DNA of 64,000 nt from Candidatus Omnitrophota bacterium (GCA_029570205.1 JAKQSI010000034.1:54716-118715), one strand, 5' to 3'. Shown: positions 32,629 through 41,992, counted from the stretch's first letter. Made by a program: numbers and translations. The notes: generated by a model from the letters alone, not told the origin.

Positions 32629-33840
32629 ATGCAGCGAGACTATAGCCCGTTTACACCGGGGATTCCTGTTCCGGTGGAGTTTTTTGTTGGGCGTCAAGCC
32701 GAGATCACCCATCTGCGTGACAAGATCATCCGGGCCTCCAAAGGCCAATTGCAGATCGCCTTTCTGTCCGGGGAACGGGGGATCGGAAAAAGTTCCCTGG
32801 CCTCGTTTGCTCGGCATCTTATGGAGCGGAAGAACCAGATTCCTGGATTGCATACTTTTCTGGGCGGTGTGACGACTCTGACGGAGATGGTCCGTCGTGT
32901 TTTCGATCGCCTCTTGAAAGACAGTCTTGATAAGACTTGGCATGAGAGGGTCAAAGATTTTTTTGGAGACCACATTCGAGAGGTCGGGCTTTTCGGGGTC
33001 AGTCTGGAATTCGGCGCGGGACCTTCGGAACTGACACGCATGGTTCATGATTTTGCCCCAGCATTGCGCAGCCTTTCAAAAAGGCTGCATGACAGGAAGA
33101 AAGGGCTTCTGATTATTCTGAACGACATCAACGGGTTGGCGGCCTCGGAGGATTTTGCGAATTGGCTGAAAAGCCTGGTGGATGAAATTGCGATATCGAG
33201 CGCGCCGCTGCCGTTATGTCTGGTGCTTGTCGGGTTGGAGGAAAGGCGGCAATCTCTCATCACACTTCAGCCTTCCCTGGCGCGGGTTTTCGGTCTGATT
33301 TCCATTGAACCGTGGTCGAATGAGGAAACGCGCGAATTCTACTTGAATTCCTTTTCTAAAGTCGGAATTACGGTTGAAGACGACGCCTTAGAGCTTCTTA
33401 TCAGGTACACGGGCGGATTGCCTGCCATGGCCCATGAAATCGGGGATGCCGTATTCAAAAAAATCTCGACTGATTGCCTGGATAGAGTCGGTACATTTAT
33501 GGGAATTTCGGATGCTGTGAGCATTGTCGGCAGAAAGTATGTGGAACCGCAGGTATTTCAATTTATTCGGAGCGAGCGATATCGATCGATTCTACGAAAA
33601 GTAGTTGAAAGTACTAATATGGAGAAGTTGATATTTCAACGACAAGAACTCCTCAGTTTACTAAGTCAAAGTGAAAAAAGAGTCTTTGGCAATTTCATCA
33701 GGAAGATGAAACAAATGGGCGTGATCACAGACGTTCCTGAAATGGGTCGGGGTTGTTACAGGTTTTGTAATCGACTCTATTTTTCCTATTTCAGATTGGA
33801 GGCAGATGCAGAGAAGAAACGTCATGTCGCGGAAAAGTGA
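32629..33840 (+). CDS. AAA-type ATPase with C-terminal winged-helix-like region
   Basis: About 403 residues from the ATG at 32629 (GAGG eight bases ahead; the frame is open further upstream but without protein character). The start FTPGIPVPVEFFVGRQAEI is typical of Orc1/STAND-like ATPases, followed by Walker A LSGERGIGKSSLA, Walker B region GLLIILNDINGLA, and a sensor-type segment LPLCLVLVGLEERR. The last 120 residues look helical with a winged-helix-like part (LLSQSEKRVFGNFIRKMKQMGVI). Such ATPases act as DNA-associated switches. The helicase-associated protein follows about 220 bases downstream and may be a functional partner. Confidence 0.8.
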   Translation: MQRDYSPFTPGIPVPVEFFVGRQAEITHLRDKIIRASKGQLQIAFLSGERGIGKSSLASFARHLMERKNQIPGLHTFLGGVTTLTEMVRRVFDRLLKDSLDKTWHERVKDFFGDHIREVGLFGVSLEFGAGPSELTRMVHDFAPALRSLSKRLHDRKKGLLIILNDINGLAASEDFANWLKSLVDEIAISSAPLPLCLVLVGLEERRQSLITLQPSLARVFGLISIEPWSNEETREFYLNSFSKVGITVEDDALELLIRYTGGLPAMAHEIGDAVFKKISTDCLDRVGTFMGISDAVSIVGRKYVEPQVFQFIRSERYRSILRKVVESTNMEKLIFQRQELLSLLSQSEKRVFGNFIRKMKQMGVITDVPEMGRGCYRFCNRLYFSYFRLEADAEKKRHVAEK

Positions 33841-34033
33841 GATTGTGAAATCCATTGGAGTGGCATGGATTTTTCTGTTTGTGTCAACGGCGGCGTCTCG
33901 GCTCTCCGCCGAGAAAGCGGACCGGGAGTCGGCGGGGCGGAAGGGGCCGGCGGAATCCGAACGGATCGAGGAACCCGACCGCGCCGGGCGTTGCCGTTAT
34001 ACCGCCCAAACAGGTCTGACTATCGGACCATGA
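33824..34033 (+). CDS. Small hypothetical protein, possibly broken
   Basis: About 69 residues starting inside the end of the ATPase gene. The beginning (KSIGVAWIFLFVSTAASRLSA) looks like a signal peptide, followed by a charged stretch. Another frame is open across the same DNA and ends at 34053, so a frameshift is possible. Function unknown; it may be a remnant or not a gene at all. Confidence 0.3.
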   Translation: MSRKSEIVKSIGVAWIFLFVSTAASRLSAEKADRESAGRKGPAESERIEEPDRAGRCRYTAQTGLTIGP

Positions 34034-34059
34034 TCTATTTTCCCGGACAATAGAGTGGA

Positions 34060-36030
34060 ATGAAGTTAGTCGATATACTCATACAGTACCCGTATGACTA
34101 CCTCCAAGAGATGCTGAAACGTCAGGTCGGCGATCTCCCAAAGGTCCTCAGCCACGAGGCCCTGATTCTGACCCTCTGCAAACGATTGTCGGCTCCCGCA
34201 TATATGAAAGAGTTTCTGGAGACATCGACCGCCGATGAGCGTGCCCTTTTGTATCGTCTGATTCGTCGAGGAGGCATCCCCGTCCTGAACGCGCCGCGGG
34301 GAGGCATGAGTTCAGGCAAGGATACTGAGGAAGCCCCGTTTCGGAGTTTGCGGGTACGAGGCATTCTCCATAAGTACGTTGATCCGACTGGGTTTTTCAG
34401 AGATGTGTATGTTGTATCCGAGGAAATGTTGACGGCATTCTCGACTCTTCTGATACAGAACATACTTGCAACCTGTACGGTTCCGGTTCCCGCCCCGCAC
34501 ACCGAGGTGCCGCCGGGACACAGTTATCTGGCCGGGGATCTTCTCATGTTGTTCTATGCGGGATCGCCGGATGGAATACCCCAAACCTTCGAGGGATATC
34601 CGCACCTTCGATTTCAGCGCCAACTGGCCAAGTATATGCGACCGCTTGACTTGGCAGATGATGTCCTGCTGCCATACGACTGTGTGTACAATGAACCTTT
34701 GCTGCCCCGCATAGCCTGTATGTTTGAAGTGGGCAGCCAAGGCGGTTTTCTGGCCGGCGATCGCAGGATTTGGAGTATTCCGCAAGAGTCTTTCAAGGCC
34801 ATCGAGGAATCCCATCATCTCCTGTTCTCACTCTGCATGAATGTCACGACTCTCTGGGACAACCCGCAAGCGCTCCTTCGCCAATTTATCGCCGATTTGA
34901 TCCGTGCGCTTCCGGACGGGACGGCCTTGGACCCGCAGAAATTCCTGGACTGGACCGACCCGTATTCCGGGGAGTACTCGATCCATCTTTGGGAGGACTG
35001 CAAGGATGTTGTCGGGCTATATCTGTGGAAATTGGCGTATTGCGGTGTTTTTCAGGTACTGCGGGATAAGGATCAGCATCCCTTGTTGGTTCGAACGGCA
35101 CTTGGGACCGCTCTTCTGAACGGCAAGGAGATTCCACAAGCGGAGAAGAACGGTTTCCTTGTTGTTCAGCCCAACCAGGAAATCCTGGGGGATCTGTCCC
35201 GGTTTGCAGAGGTGGGCAACGATCTGGCCCCCTTTGTGGAAGTTGTGAGTGCGGAACGGACCATGCTGCTGCGCTTTACCCGTTCCCAGGTCCAAAAAGC
35301 CATCCACGCCGGTTGTTCGCTGGACAAATGCCGCGAAGCATTGCAGAAGGCAGTTACCCAGCCTGTCCCGGAAGTTGTCTTGGCCAACCTGGAGGAATGG
35401 CAGCGCAGCTATCATTGTTTCTCGCTCCAAACGGCCGTGTTGATTCAAGCCGACGACGAGGAACAGGCCGGGAGTATTCGAGACGGGCTGTTGCGGGAGT
35501 TCCCCCTTGTAGCCGTTACTCCCACCCTGTTCTCTGCTCCTTTGGAGGATCTGCCCGAAATCCGTCGGATACTCAAACGCATGAAACTCAATTTAGTCGA
35601 TTACACGATGAAAGACAGGGGGTACGAAAAGGAGTCTCGACGGAAGAGACATACTCCGAAACAGATGGATGCGCCCGAGTTCCATTCCCTCGGCGCGGAT
35701 GAAAATATCGAGTCCGACTTGAAGGAAGAAATGAATGAATTCAAGATATGCGTAACCATGGACGAATCGAAAGAGAAGAAGATTGTTTCGGGGAGGTCCG
35801 CGTCGCTTAGCCAAATACGAGCGGTTGTCACACAGGCCATCACATCCGGGATACCCGTGCAATTTACCTTGCAGAATGAAACTTCCGGCCAGGTAGATGA
35901 GTATGTTACGGAACCGATTTGCTGGGTTGATCCGGATCGACTCGTCTTCAAGATCCGACAGAAAGGTAGAGAGTACACGGTTTACTTAAAGGATATTCTG
36001 AGCATCAAGCCGGTTTGGTCCCAGCAGTGA
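34060..36030 (+). CDS. Helicase-associated-domain protein with WYL-like C-terminus
   Basis: 656 residues without Walker motifs. The N-terminal 300 residues are helical. The middle (FLVVQPNQEILGDLSRFAEV, then RTMLLRFTRSQVQKAIHAG, then CREALQKAV...LANLEEWQRSY) is the XPB/Ssl2-like helicase-associated domain (Helicase_C_3 family) found in motor-less bacterial proteins. The last 85 residues (AITSGIPVQFTLQ, VTEPICWVDPDRLVFKI, YTVYLKDILSIKPV) have the rhythm of a WYL ligand-binding domain. The combination suggests a DNA- or nucleic-acid-responsive regulator. Downstream of, and on the same strand as, the AAA ATPase. The role is unknown; the domain calls rest on pattern recognition. Confidence 0.7.
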   Translation: MKLVDILIQYPYDYLQEMLKRQVGDLPKVLSHEALILTLCKRLSAPAYMKEFLETSTADERALLYRLIRRGGIPVLNAPRGGMSSGKDTEEAPFRSLRVRGILHKYVDPTGFFRDVYVVSEEMLTAFSTLLIQNILATCTVPVPAPHTEVPPGHSYLAGDLLMLFYAGSPDGIPQTFEGYPHLRFQRQLAKYMRPLDLADDVLLPYDCVYNEPLLPRIACMFEVGSQGGFLAGDRRIWSIPQESFKAIEESHHLLFSLCMNVTTLWDNPQALLRQFIADLIRALPDGTALDPQKFLDWTDPYSGEYSIHLWEDCKDVVGLYLWKLAYCGVFQVLRDKDQHPLLVRTALGTALLNGKEIPQAEKNGFLVVQPNQEILGDLSRFAEVGNDLAPFVEVVSAERTMLLRFTRSQVQKAIHAGCSLDKCREALQKAVTQPVPEVVLANLEEWQRSYHCFSLQTAVLIQADDEEQAGSIRDGLLREFPLVAVTPTLFSAPLEDLPEIRRILKRMKLNLVDYTMKDRGYEKESRRKRHTPKQMDAPEFHSLGADENIESDLKEEMNEFKICVTMDESKEKKIVSGRSASLSQIRAVVTQAITSGIPVQFTLQNETSGQVDEYVTEPICWVDPDRLVFKIRQKGREYTVYLKDILSIKPVWSQQ

Positions 36031-36063
36031 GAATGTTCCGCTACCCACAATGTCTTTCCGAGA

Positions 36064-37863
36064 TTACTCGACATAATACGGCTGAAGCTGGACATAGTTG
36101 TACATGAGTTCCTGACCGATTTCGCCGCCCGGATTGTTCGGGAAAGCCCAGTCGGAAACGACAAGGCGGGCGGTTTCTCCGGTAGCTTTGAACATGACAC
36201 GATGGTGATTGAACCAGGCCGGTCCGTTCTCGAACGGGAGTTGGGGGTGCGACGAGGAACCGGACACAGGGATGCTGTAATAGCGGCCTTGCGGAATCGT
36301 TTCGGCGTCGTCAACGACTAACGAAACGGCGTGCTGTTTCTTCTCCGAGCGGCCGTGAATGATGTCCTGGTAATCTGCCGTGATGAGTTGCACTGTGTAG
36401 ACATTTCCGGGAACAAGTTGTTTGATTTGCTGGGAAATGATATTGGGGCGTTCGGCTTGCCGTTTGGTCCACAAATAGGTATTTCCCGCGGGTTCATCGG
36501 GATAACTTCCGCGATGCCAGTAGCGGTTTTGGATTTGTGCGTATCGTTCGAGATATCCGGCTTTGATGCTGTCGGCGGAGGCCGGTTCCGGTTGCCATCC
36601 TTCGAGTTCATGGAAGAAGTCGGGATTTTGGATGTGCGGAAGCATGTAGGTCCATCCGTAACGGCTTGACAGCCGTTCTGTCTCGCCTTCGATGCAGTAA
36701 TGACGGTACAGAGCGCTTTCCCACCGCAATAATTCTTCACTGGCCGCGCCGGAGTACCACCAATGGATGCCGAACAGTCCGTCGAATAGAGGATGTGTAG
36801 CGAGGTACTGCATCTGCCTATCCATCCAGACTTTGTAGTTGACCTCCGGCTGTACATCCAGGTCGGGGCCGGTGGCGAAAATACCCAGCACAAGGACAAT
36901 ATGTTTTTCGCAACCGGGAAAAGCGGCGCGCCATTGTGCCATCTCTTTTCCGAGCAACCCGTCCATGAATGTTTCGGCTTCCTCCAGGGTCGGCATTTCA
37001 TGGTGGTAGCGTTCCCAAGCCATATAAAATCCGGCATCGAAAACCGTGCGGACGAGTTGACGGGTTTCCGGTCGGCTGTACATGCCCGGCCCGCCGCAGT
37101 AGGCATAAAACGCCCGACCGGTTCCCCGCACTTTCTCGCCGAGGAGGCGCATTCCCTCAATCCACGCGGGATAAAGCGGGTGCTGGCGGCCCTGGAACTC
37201 ATCGGCGATCAGTCCGGAAAGGCGCGGATCCTGGAATCCGGGATTTTTGTACCAGTACTTGAATGCCGCCGTTCCGGTAAGATCTTTGTCGTGAGGGAGA
37301 CTGCCATAGGAGATGAACTTTCGTCCGCTGCCGGTCCATTCATCAATGGCCTCTCCGGATTTTTCGGGAAATCCCACAACGGTATTGACACTGGACAGCA
37401 CGTGTTTTTTCAGCCAGGACCAGCTGAACTCACCCAGTTCGGGAAAACGCGGTTCCTGGGGAAATCGCACATAGTGGGTCTCCGGCATAGTTCGAACAAT
37501 AAAGGATTTTATTTTCGGTTTGCCCTTGCTCCGGACAGTGAGGCGATGCTCGCCTTCGGGGAGCAGTCGCATTGTCTCCGTGGGCCCAGCGGATTGACCA
37601 TCGCTTTTGAGGATGGCTTTTTCCTGGAGAAGGATGTCCATGGGGATATCACTGTCGCCGGCATTGAGCGCCATATAAATCCATCCGGTTCTTGGATTGG
37701 TGAATCTGATTTCGTCCCCGTTTTCGGGTGTGAACGATTCCATGCGAAGAAGTTCGGTTACGAGATTATTCAGCCGTTTTGCCGGGTCCGCATCGGAGAA
37801 AGGCGCAATCAGAACGAGGACGGGGAACATCAGGATGAAACGGGTTGCTTTAAGTGTGTGCAT
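36064..37863 (-). CDS. Exported hypothetical protein, glycan-related by context
   Basis: 599 residues with a signal peptide (MHTLKATRFILMFPVLVLIAPFSDA). A beta-rich region resembling a PEGA-like or surface-layer module is at about 45-125; the central part (SGLIADEFQGRQHPLYPAW, IHWWYSGAASEELLRWE) looks like a TIM-barrel-type hydrolase fold with conserved acidic and Trp residues; the C-terminal 150 residues look like a carbohydrate-binding beta-sandwich. I do not recognise the family. It lies 101 bases downstream of the sialidase on the same strand and may act on the same glycans. Confidence 0.7.
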   Translation of the reverse strand: MHTLKATRFILMFPVLVLIAPFSDADPAKRLNNLVTELLRMESFTPENGDEIRFTNPRTGWIYMALNAGDSDIPMDILLQEKAILKSDGQSAGPTETMRLLPEGEHRLTVRSKGKPKIKSFIVRTMPETHYVRFPQEPRFPELGEFSWSWLKKHVLSSVNTVVGFPEKSGEAIDEWTGSGRKFISYGSLPHDKDLTGTAAFKYWYKNPGFQDPRLSGLIADEFQGRQHPLYPAWIEGMRLLGEKVRGTGRAFYAYCGGPGMYSRPETRQLVRTVFDAGFYMAWERYHHEMPTLEEAETFMDGLLGKEMAQWRAAFPGCEKHIVLVLGIFATGPDLDVQPEVNYKVWMDRQMQYLATHPLFDGLFGIHWWYSGAASEELLRWESALYRHYCIEGETERLSSRYGWTYMLPHIQNPDFFHELEGWQPEPASADSIKAGYLERYAQIQNRYWHRGSYPDEPAGNTYLWTKRQAERPNIISQQIKQLVPGNVYTVQLITADYQDIIHGRSEKKQHAVSLVVDDAETIPQGRYYSIPVSGSSSHPQLPFENGPAWFNHHRVMFKATGETARLVVSDWAFPNNPGGEIGQELMYNYVQLQPYYVE

Positions 37864-37964
37864 GAAAAGGACTCCTTATTGATTTGCGAATGTAAGAGGG
37901 GCGAAGCCGCACGCGTTTCCACCGGACTCGGGGAAATTGTTTGTGGCCCGTTGAGACAGTCTTC

Positions 37965-39086
37965 TCACAGTCGATCCTTGTCGTCTGTAAGCCATTCCAG
38001 GGTAAAGAATGCAAGGGCGATCATTTCGCGTGGGCCGCTCTCGCCGCATTCGAACAGGCAGCCGATTTTGCCGTCGGAGGTGACCACCAGGTCCGAATAG
38101 GCGGCGGGTCCGGGCCAGAGTGTTTTCGCCACGGGCCAGGTTTCACATTCATCATAACTCAATCGAACGGTCAGATTCTCCCGGCGAAGGCTTGCGGGAT
38201 TCGAGAACAGAATGCGGTTTTTCCCGTGTGTTTTTTCCGTGCTCAATCGCAGGACGCTTGCCTGGCAGACCGGCTCGACCAGCGTCTCATCCTCTCCGAG
38301 GGGGGACCAGTGCAAACCTCGGTCGTGACTGATCGACCAGGCCCTTCGATTGGTCCCGCGACAGTTGCGCATGTTCAGATACAGCGCACCATCCGCCAGT
38401 TCGACCCCGGTGGATTCATCTGTCCAGCCTTCCTGGATACCGCCGATTTGCCAGGTCGCGCCGCCGTCATCGCTGAAAATGATATGGGAGTGCATATCCT
38501 TGTCATCGTTGCCGGTCCCGTGATTACACGGCGCAACCAGCCGTCCGTCGGTCAGTTGGATTCCATGACACGGCCCGGTTGCATACCAGCGCCAACCGGG
38601 TTTGCGGACCTGGTCGCTGATCTCGACCGGCGCGGACCAGGTTATTCCGTCATCGGAACTCTTTGTAACCCACACCGAGCGCGGCGGCGCGGTTCCGTTG
38701 AGAATGTGATCGCTGTTTGCCGTTCCCAGGTTTTTGCAAAAGAGAAGGATGATGTTTCCGCTGTGCCTGTCCACAATGGGGCACGAATTTCCGCAGGTAT
38801 TGCCGTCATCGTCCACAATCACCTGCATGGTTTCCCAGGAGTTCCCATTATCCACGCTTCGGCGCATGAGAAGGTCGATATCGCCCGAATCGCTTTCACT
38901 GCCTTTTCGTCCTTCGCAGAACGCGAGCAGAGTCCCCTTTTCGGTAACGGCCAACGCGGGGATGCGGCAGGTATGATATTTATCTTTGCCGGATTCGAAT
39001 AATTTGATTAAGCGGACGGCGGGTTCGGCCGTTATACTTGCAGAGATTGCCGGGATCATTAAAAGCAGGAAACACAATTGTCGCAC
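37965..39086 (-). CDS. Exported sialidase (neuraminidase)
   Basis: I start at GTG 39086 because GGAGG is eight bases ahead and a compact signal peptide results (RQLCFLLLMIPAISASITA); an ATG at 39101 lies upstream and the frame is open to 39278 through purine-tract translation. 373 residues of a six-bladed propeller: the Arg-Ile-Pro motif (CRIPALAV), a catalytic-type acidic segment (GDIDLLMRRS), and at least four Asp boxes (SVDNGNSWE, SSDDGITWS, SDDGGATWQ, SHDRGLHWS). A degenerate one (SYDECETWP) is last. It removes terminal sialic acids from glycans. Periplasmic or secreted. No sialic acid catabolic genes are adjacent. Confidence 0.9.
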   Translation of the reverse strand: MRQLCFLLLMIPAISASITAEPAVRLIKLFESGKDKYHTCRIPALAVTEKGTLLAFCEGRKGSESDSGDIDLLMRRSVDNGNSWETMQVIVDDDGNTCGNSCPIVDRHSGNIILLFCKNLGTANSDHILNGTAPPRSVWVTKSSDDGITWSAPVEISDQVRKPGWRWYATGPCHGIQLTDGRLVAPCNHGTGNDDKDMHSHIIFSDDGGATWQIGGIQEGWTDESTGVELADGALYLNMRNCRGTNRRAWSISHDRGLHWSPLGEDETLVEPVCQASVLRLSTEKTHGKNRILFSNPASLRRENLTVRLSYDECETWPVAKTLWPGPAAYSDLVVTSDGKIGCLFECGESGPREMIALAFFTLEWLTDDKDRL

Positions 39087-39134
39087 AACAAGGACCTCCA
39101 TTGGTGTCGGGGATTTTTTGAGGATTGTAGCACG

Positions 39135-39285
39135 TTGGAGGTTGAAGAAGAGGAGGGTGGTGAGAATAAAGAATGAAAAAGTAAAAAGGGGAAAAGGGAT
39201 TTGGAGAAAAGAAAAGGGATAGAAGGGATGGAAAGAATGGAAGGGGCGGAAGGGGGTAATCGGGAAAAGGGATGTCAAATGATTT
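39135..39285 (+). repeat. Purine-rich low-complexity tract
   Basis: About 150 bases upstream of the sialidase are almost free of cytosine on the plus strand, built from A/G runs with units such as GGGATAGAAGGGATGGAAAG. Only three C are seen from about 39140 to 39280. The tract lies in the 5' region of the sialidase gene. Confidence 0.75.
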
Positions 39286-39397
39286 GAACCGGAGTAAAAG
39301 GGGACAAGATGCTTGTCATTCCCGGCTGGGGTGATGTAGAATTAAGATGTTCCGGTTGGGAGGCCAGGATTTTGCGGCAGTGTCCCGGAGGAAAACC

Positions 39398-39733
39398 ATG
39401 CAGATTGAGAAGGTCGAAAAAGGAAACACCGTGGTTTTGAGACTGACCGGTCGTGTGGGATTCGAGGATGTATCCACGTTGCAGACGACTCTGAATCGCC
39501 TGATCGCCAAAGGCACCACGCGATTCCTGATTGATTGTCAGGGGATGGACAGCCTGGACAGCTCCGCTCTCGCCACTTTCCTGAGCACCTACAAGCGAAT
39601 CAAGAACGGCAGGATCGCCTTTGTGCATCTGTCTCCGCATGTGGATCATGTGTTCCGTGAGACGCATCTGGACGAGGTATTTCCGATTTATTCCTCGGCA
39701 GAGGATGCCATGGCAACGCTTGGCGGCGCCTGA
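39398..39733 (+). CDS. STAS-domain anti-anti-sigma factor
   Basis: 111 residues from the ATG at 39398 (GGAGG six bases ahead; the open frame extends to 39347). The single STAS domain has VVLRLTGRVGFEDVSTLQTTL, then FLIDCQGMDSLDSSALATFLS, whose DSSALA serine is the site phosphorylated in SpoIIAA/RsbV proteins, and a C-terminal helix. It would release a sigma factor from an RsbW-like kinase when unphosphorylated. The RsbW-like protein at 11 kb is a possible partner, though the genes are 28 kb apart. Cytosolic. Confidence 0.88.
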   Translation: MQIEKVEKGNTVVLRLTGRVGFEDVSTLQTTLNRLIAKGTTRFLIDCQGMDSLDSSALATFLSTYKRIKNGRIAFVHLSPHVDHVFRETHLDEVFPIYSSAEDAMATLGGA

Positions 39734-39810
39734 TTGAAAGGCTGTGAGGCTCCTTTCTTGATGAACTCTTCCGCAAAGGGATTCTGTTCTTTAGAATACG
39801 CAGCACAAAA

Positions 39811-40091
39811 TGCGGTGACGGAGACGAGTACGGTTGGTTGGACCGACAGAGAAGAAAGGCCGTGGCTGAGAGCCTTTCCCGGAACCCGCCCGCCGGAAAA
39901 CCTCTCCCGAGCAGCGCACCGAACCCGGAGAGATCGGCAGTAGGCTGCGACGGTAATGTCCGGCCGTATAACAGGACAGGGCATAGCGATGCCCACTGAG
40001 CGGGTCGGTGGTGTGAACCCCGGCCAATGAAGGTGGAACCACGGAGGCTCCGGCTTTCGTCCTTCAGGCGGACCGGGGCGTTTTTATTTTT
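39811..40091 (+). promoter_or_regulatory. T-box riboswitch, threonine-type, upstream of thrS
   Basis: All landmarks of a T-box leader are visible. GTGACGGAGACGAGTA gives the Stem I entry and AGTA of the specifier loop (39827-39830); ACAGAGA and GGCTGAGAG give the AG bulge and distal loop; CGGT (39831) pairs with ACCG (39918), after which AACCC contains an ACC codon (39923-39925) as specifier for Thr. The T-box itself is AATGAAGGTGGAACCACGG (40026-40044). The terminator pairs GCTCCGG with CCGGGGC and is followed by TTTTTATTTTT (40081-40091). Uncharged tRNA-Thr would bind and favour read-through into thrS. Confidence 0.88.
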
Positions 40092-40146
40092 AAGCCCGAA
40101 CGGAATTGACAACCGTTCAGGGGGTTTCAGAAAGGAGATTACGGCT

Positions 40147-41907
40147 ATGCCGAATGCCCAGCAAAACCAGAAGGATCGGGATGAACTCTGGAAACTGCGC
40201 CATTCCGCCGCGCATATCATGGCGCAGGCGGTTCAACGTGTCTTTCCGGAGGCGAAGTTCGCCATCGGGCCTCCGGTCGAGGATCCTCCGGGATTCTACT
40301 ACGACATGGAACTGCCTCGATCCCTCACCACGGACGATCTTGCGGAAATCGAAGCGCGAATGCAGGAGATTGTCCGGGAGAACCATCCTTTTGTTCACGA
40401 GGAATGGGACAGGGAGAAGGCGCTCGACTTCTTCAGGAAGCGCGGCCAGACCTATAAATTGCGTTTGATCGAGGAGAAAGCCGAAGAAAGCGCCGGGGAT
40501 ACAGTGCATGTTTTCCACAGCGGCGAGTTTACCGATCTGTGCAAGGGGCCACATGTCGCCTCAACGGGGGAGTGCCCGTATTTCAAGTTACTCTCGGTTT
40601 CTGCCGCGTACTGGAAAGGCGATGCCAAGAACGAACAACTCCAGCGTCTTTACGGAACTGCATGGAAGACGAAAGAAGAGCTGGACTCCTACCTGCGCCA
40701 GCGTGAGGAAGCACAAAAACGCGATCACCGCAAACTGGGTAAGGAGCTTCTTCTGTTCGAGCAGCATCCGGTTGCGCCCGGCGCGTTCTTCTGGCTGCAG
40801 AAAGGAACCGTTCTCTATAACATTCTCTCGGAAAAATCCAGGCAATTCCATCGACGCCAGGGCTACGTGGAAGTTCGGACACCGCTGGTTTATGAAAAAA
40901 CGCTGTGGGAGATATCCGGGCACTGGGAGTACTACCAGGAGGATATGTTCACTTTCGAGCAGGGCGGACAGATATTCGGGCTGAAACCGATGAATTGCCC
41001 CGGGCACATGCTGATGTACAAGAGCGCGAAACGCAGCTACCGCGATTTGCCGTATCGGTATGCAGACCAGGGAGTTTTGCACCGCAATGAGCTCGCGGGG
41101 GTGCTGGGCGGATTGACCCGGACGCGCCAGTTCTGCCAGGATGACGCCCATATTTTCCTTGCCGAAGCGCAGATTGAAGATGAGATCGGGCGAATCCTTC
41201 AGATGGTCCATCGGATTTATACACCATTTGACTTGCCCTATTGGGCGAAACTCTCCACTCGCAATCCCGAAAAAGCGATGGGCGAACCGGCCTTGTGGGA
41301 TCGCGCGGAGAAAGCGCTCGAGAGCGCGATGAAAGCGCACGGCATGTCGTACGATATCCAACCCAACGAGGCGGCGTTCTACGGCCCGAAGATCGACTTC
41401 CAGGTTCGGGATGCCATCGGAAGAACCTGGCAGCTGGCGACGGTCCAACTCGATTTCAATCTTCCCGAACGATTCGATTTGACGTATGTTGACGCGGACA
41501 ATTCCGAGAAACGTCCCGTGGTCATCCACCGGGCCATTTTCGGCAGTTTTGAGCGATTCATCGGTATTCTGATCGAGCATTACGAAGGCAAGTTTCCGGT
41601 ATGGCTCTCGCCGGTGCAGGTCAAGGTTCTGACTGTAAGTACACCATCGGTGGAGTACGGGCGGAAAGTGTTCGAATGTCTCGACCTGGCCGGGATTCGG
41701 GCTGAAGCGGACTTGGGAGATGAGAAAATCGGTGCCAAAATCCGAGCGGCCCGTCTCGAACGAGTGCCGTATATGCTGGTGATCGGTCAGAAAGAACAGG
41801 AATCGGAGACGGTCTCTGTTCGCGGGCGCGAGACAGGCGACGAAGGTCCACAGCCATTGCAAGTTTTTATTGACCGGATTCTGAAAGAGGGGAAAATGGA
41901 GTTTTAG
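40147..41907 (+). CDS. thrS: Threonine-tRNA ligase lacking the TGS domain
   Basis: 586 residues from the ATG at 40147 (AGGAG nine bases ahead). It starts directly with the editing domain (HSAAHIMAQAVQRVFPEAKF, FTDLCKGPHV) and lacks the N-terminal TGS domain of about 60 residues found in most bacterial enzymes. The class II core is intact: MNCPGHMLMY (zinc Cys), GVLHRNELAGVLGGLTRTRQF (motif 2), QDDAHIF (zinc His) and IHRAIFGSFERFIGIL (motif 3). The anticodon-binding domain covers the last 100 residues. It charges tRNA-Thr and edits Ser. Control is by the T-box in its leader. Confidence 0.96.
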   Translation: MPNAQQNQKDRDELWKLRHSAAHIMAQAVQRVFPEAKFAIGPPVEDPPGFYYDMELPRSLTTDDLAEIEARMQEIVRENHPFVHEEWDREKALDFFRKRGQTYKLRLIEEKAEESAGDTVHVFHSGEFTDLCKGPHVASTGECPYFKLLSVSAAYWKGDAKNEQLQRLYGTAWKTKEELDSYLRQREEAQKRDHRKLGKELLLFEQHPVAPGAFFWLQKGTVLYNILSEKSRQFHRRQGYVEVRTPLVYEKTLWEISGHWEYYQEDMFTFEQGGQIFGLKPMNCPGHMLMYKSAKRSYRDLPYRYADQGVLHRNELAGVLGGLTRTRQFCQDDAHIFLAEAQIEDEIGRILQMVHRIYTPFDLPYWAKLSTRNPEKAMGEPALWDRAEKALESAMKAHGMSYDIQPNEAAFYGPKIDFQVRDAIGRTWQLATVQLDFNLPERFDLTYVDADNSEKRPVVIHRAIFGSFERFIGILIEHYEGKFPVWLSPVQVKVLTVSTPSVEYGRKVFECLDLAGIRAEADLGDEKIGAKIRAARLERVPYMLVIGQKEQESETVSVRGRETGDEGPQPLQVFIDRILKEGKMEF

Positions 41908-41992
41908 GCAGAGGCGGGTAGTGCGGAACGGGATGAGACAAATGGGGCCGATAGGACCAATGAGAAGCCAATTCATGAACTTCCCTCTTACC

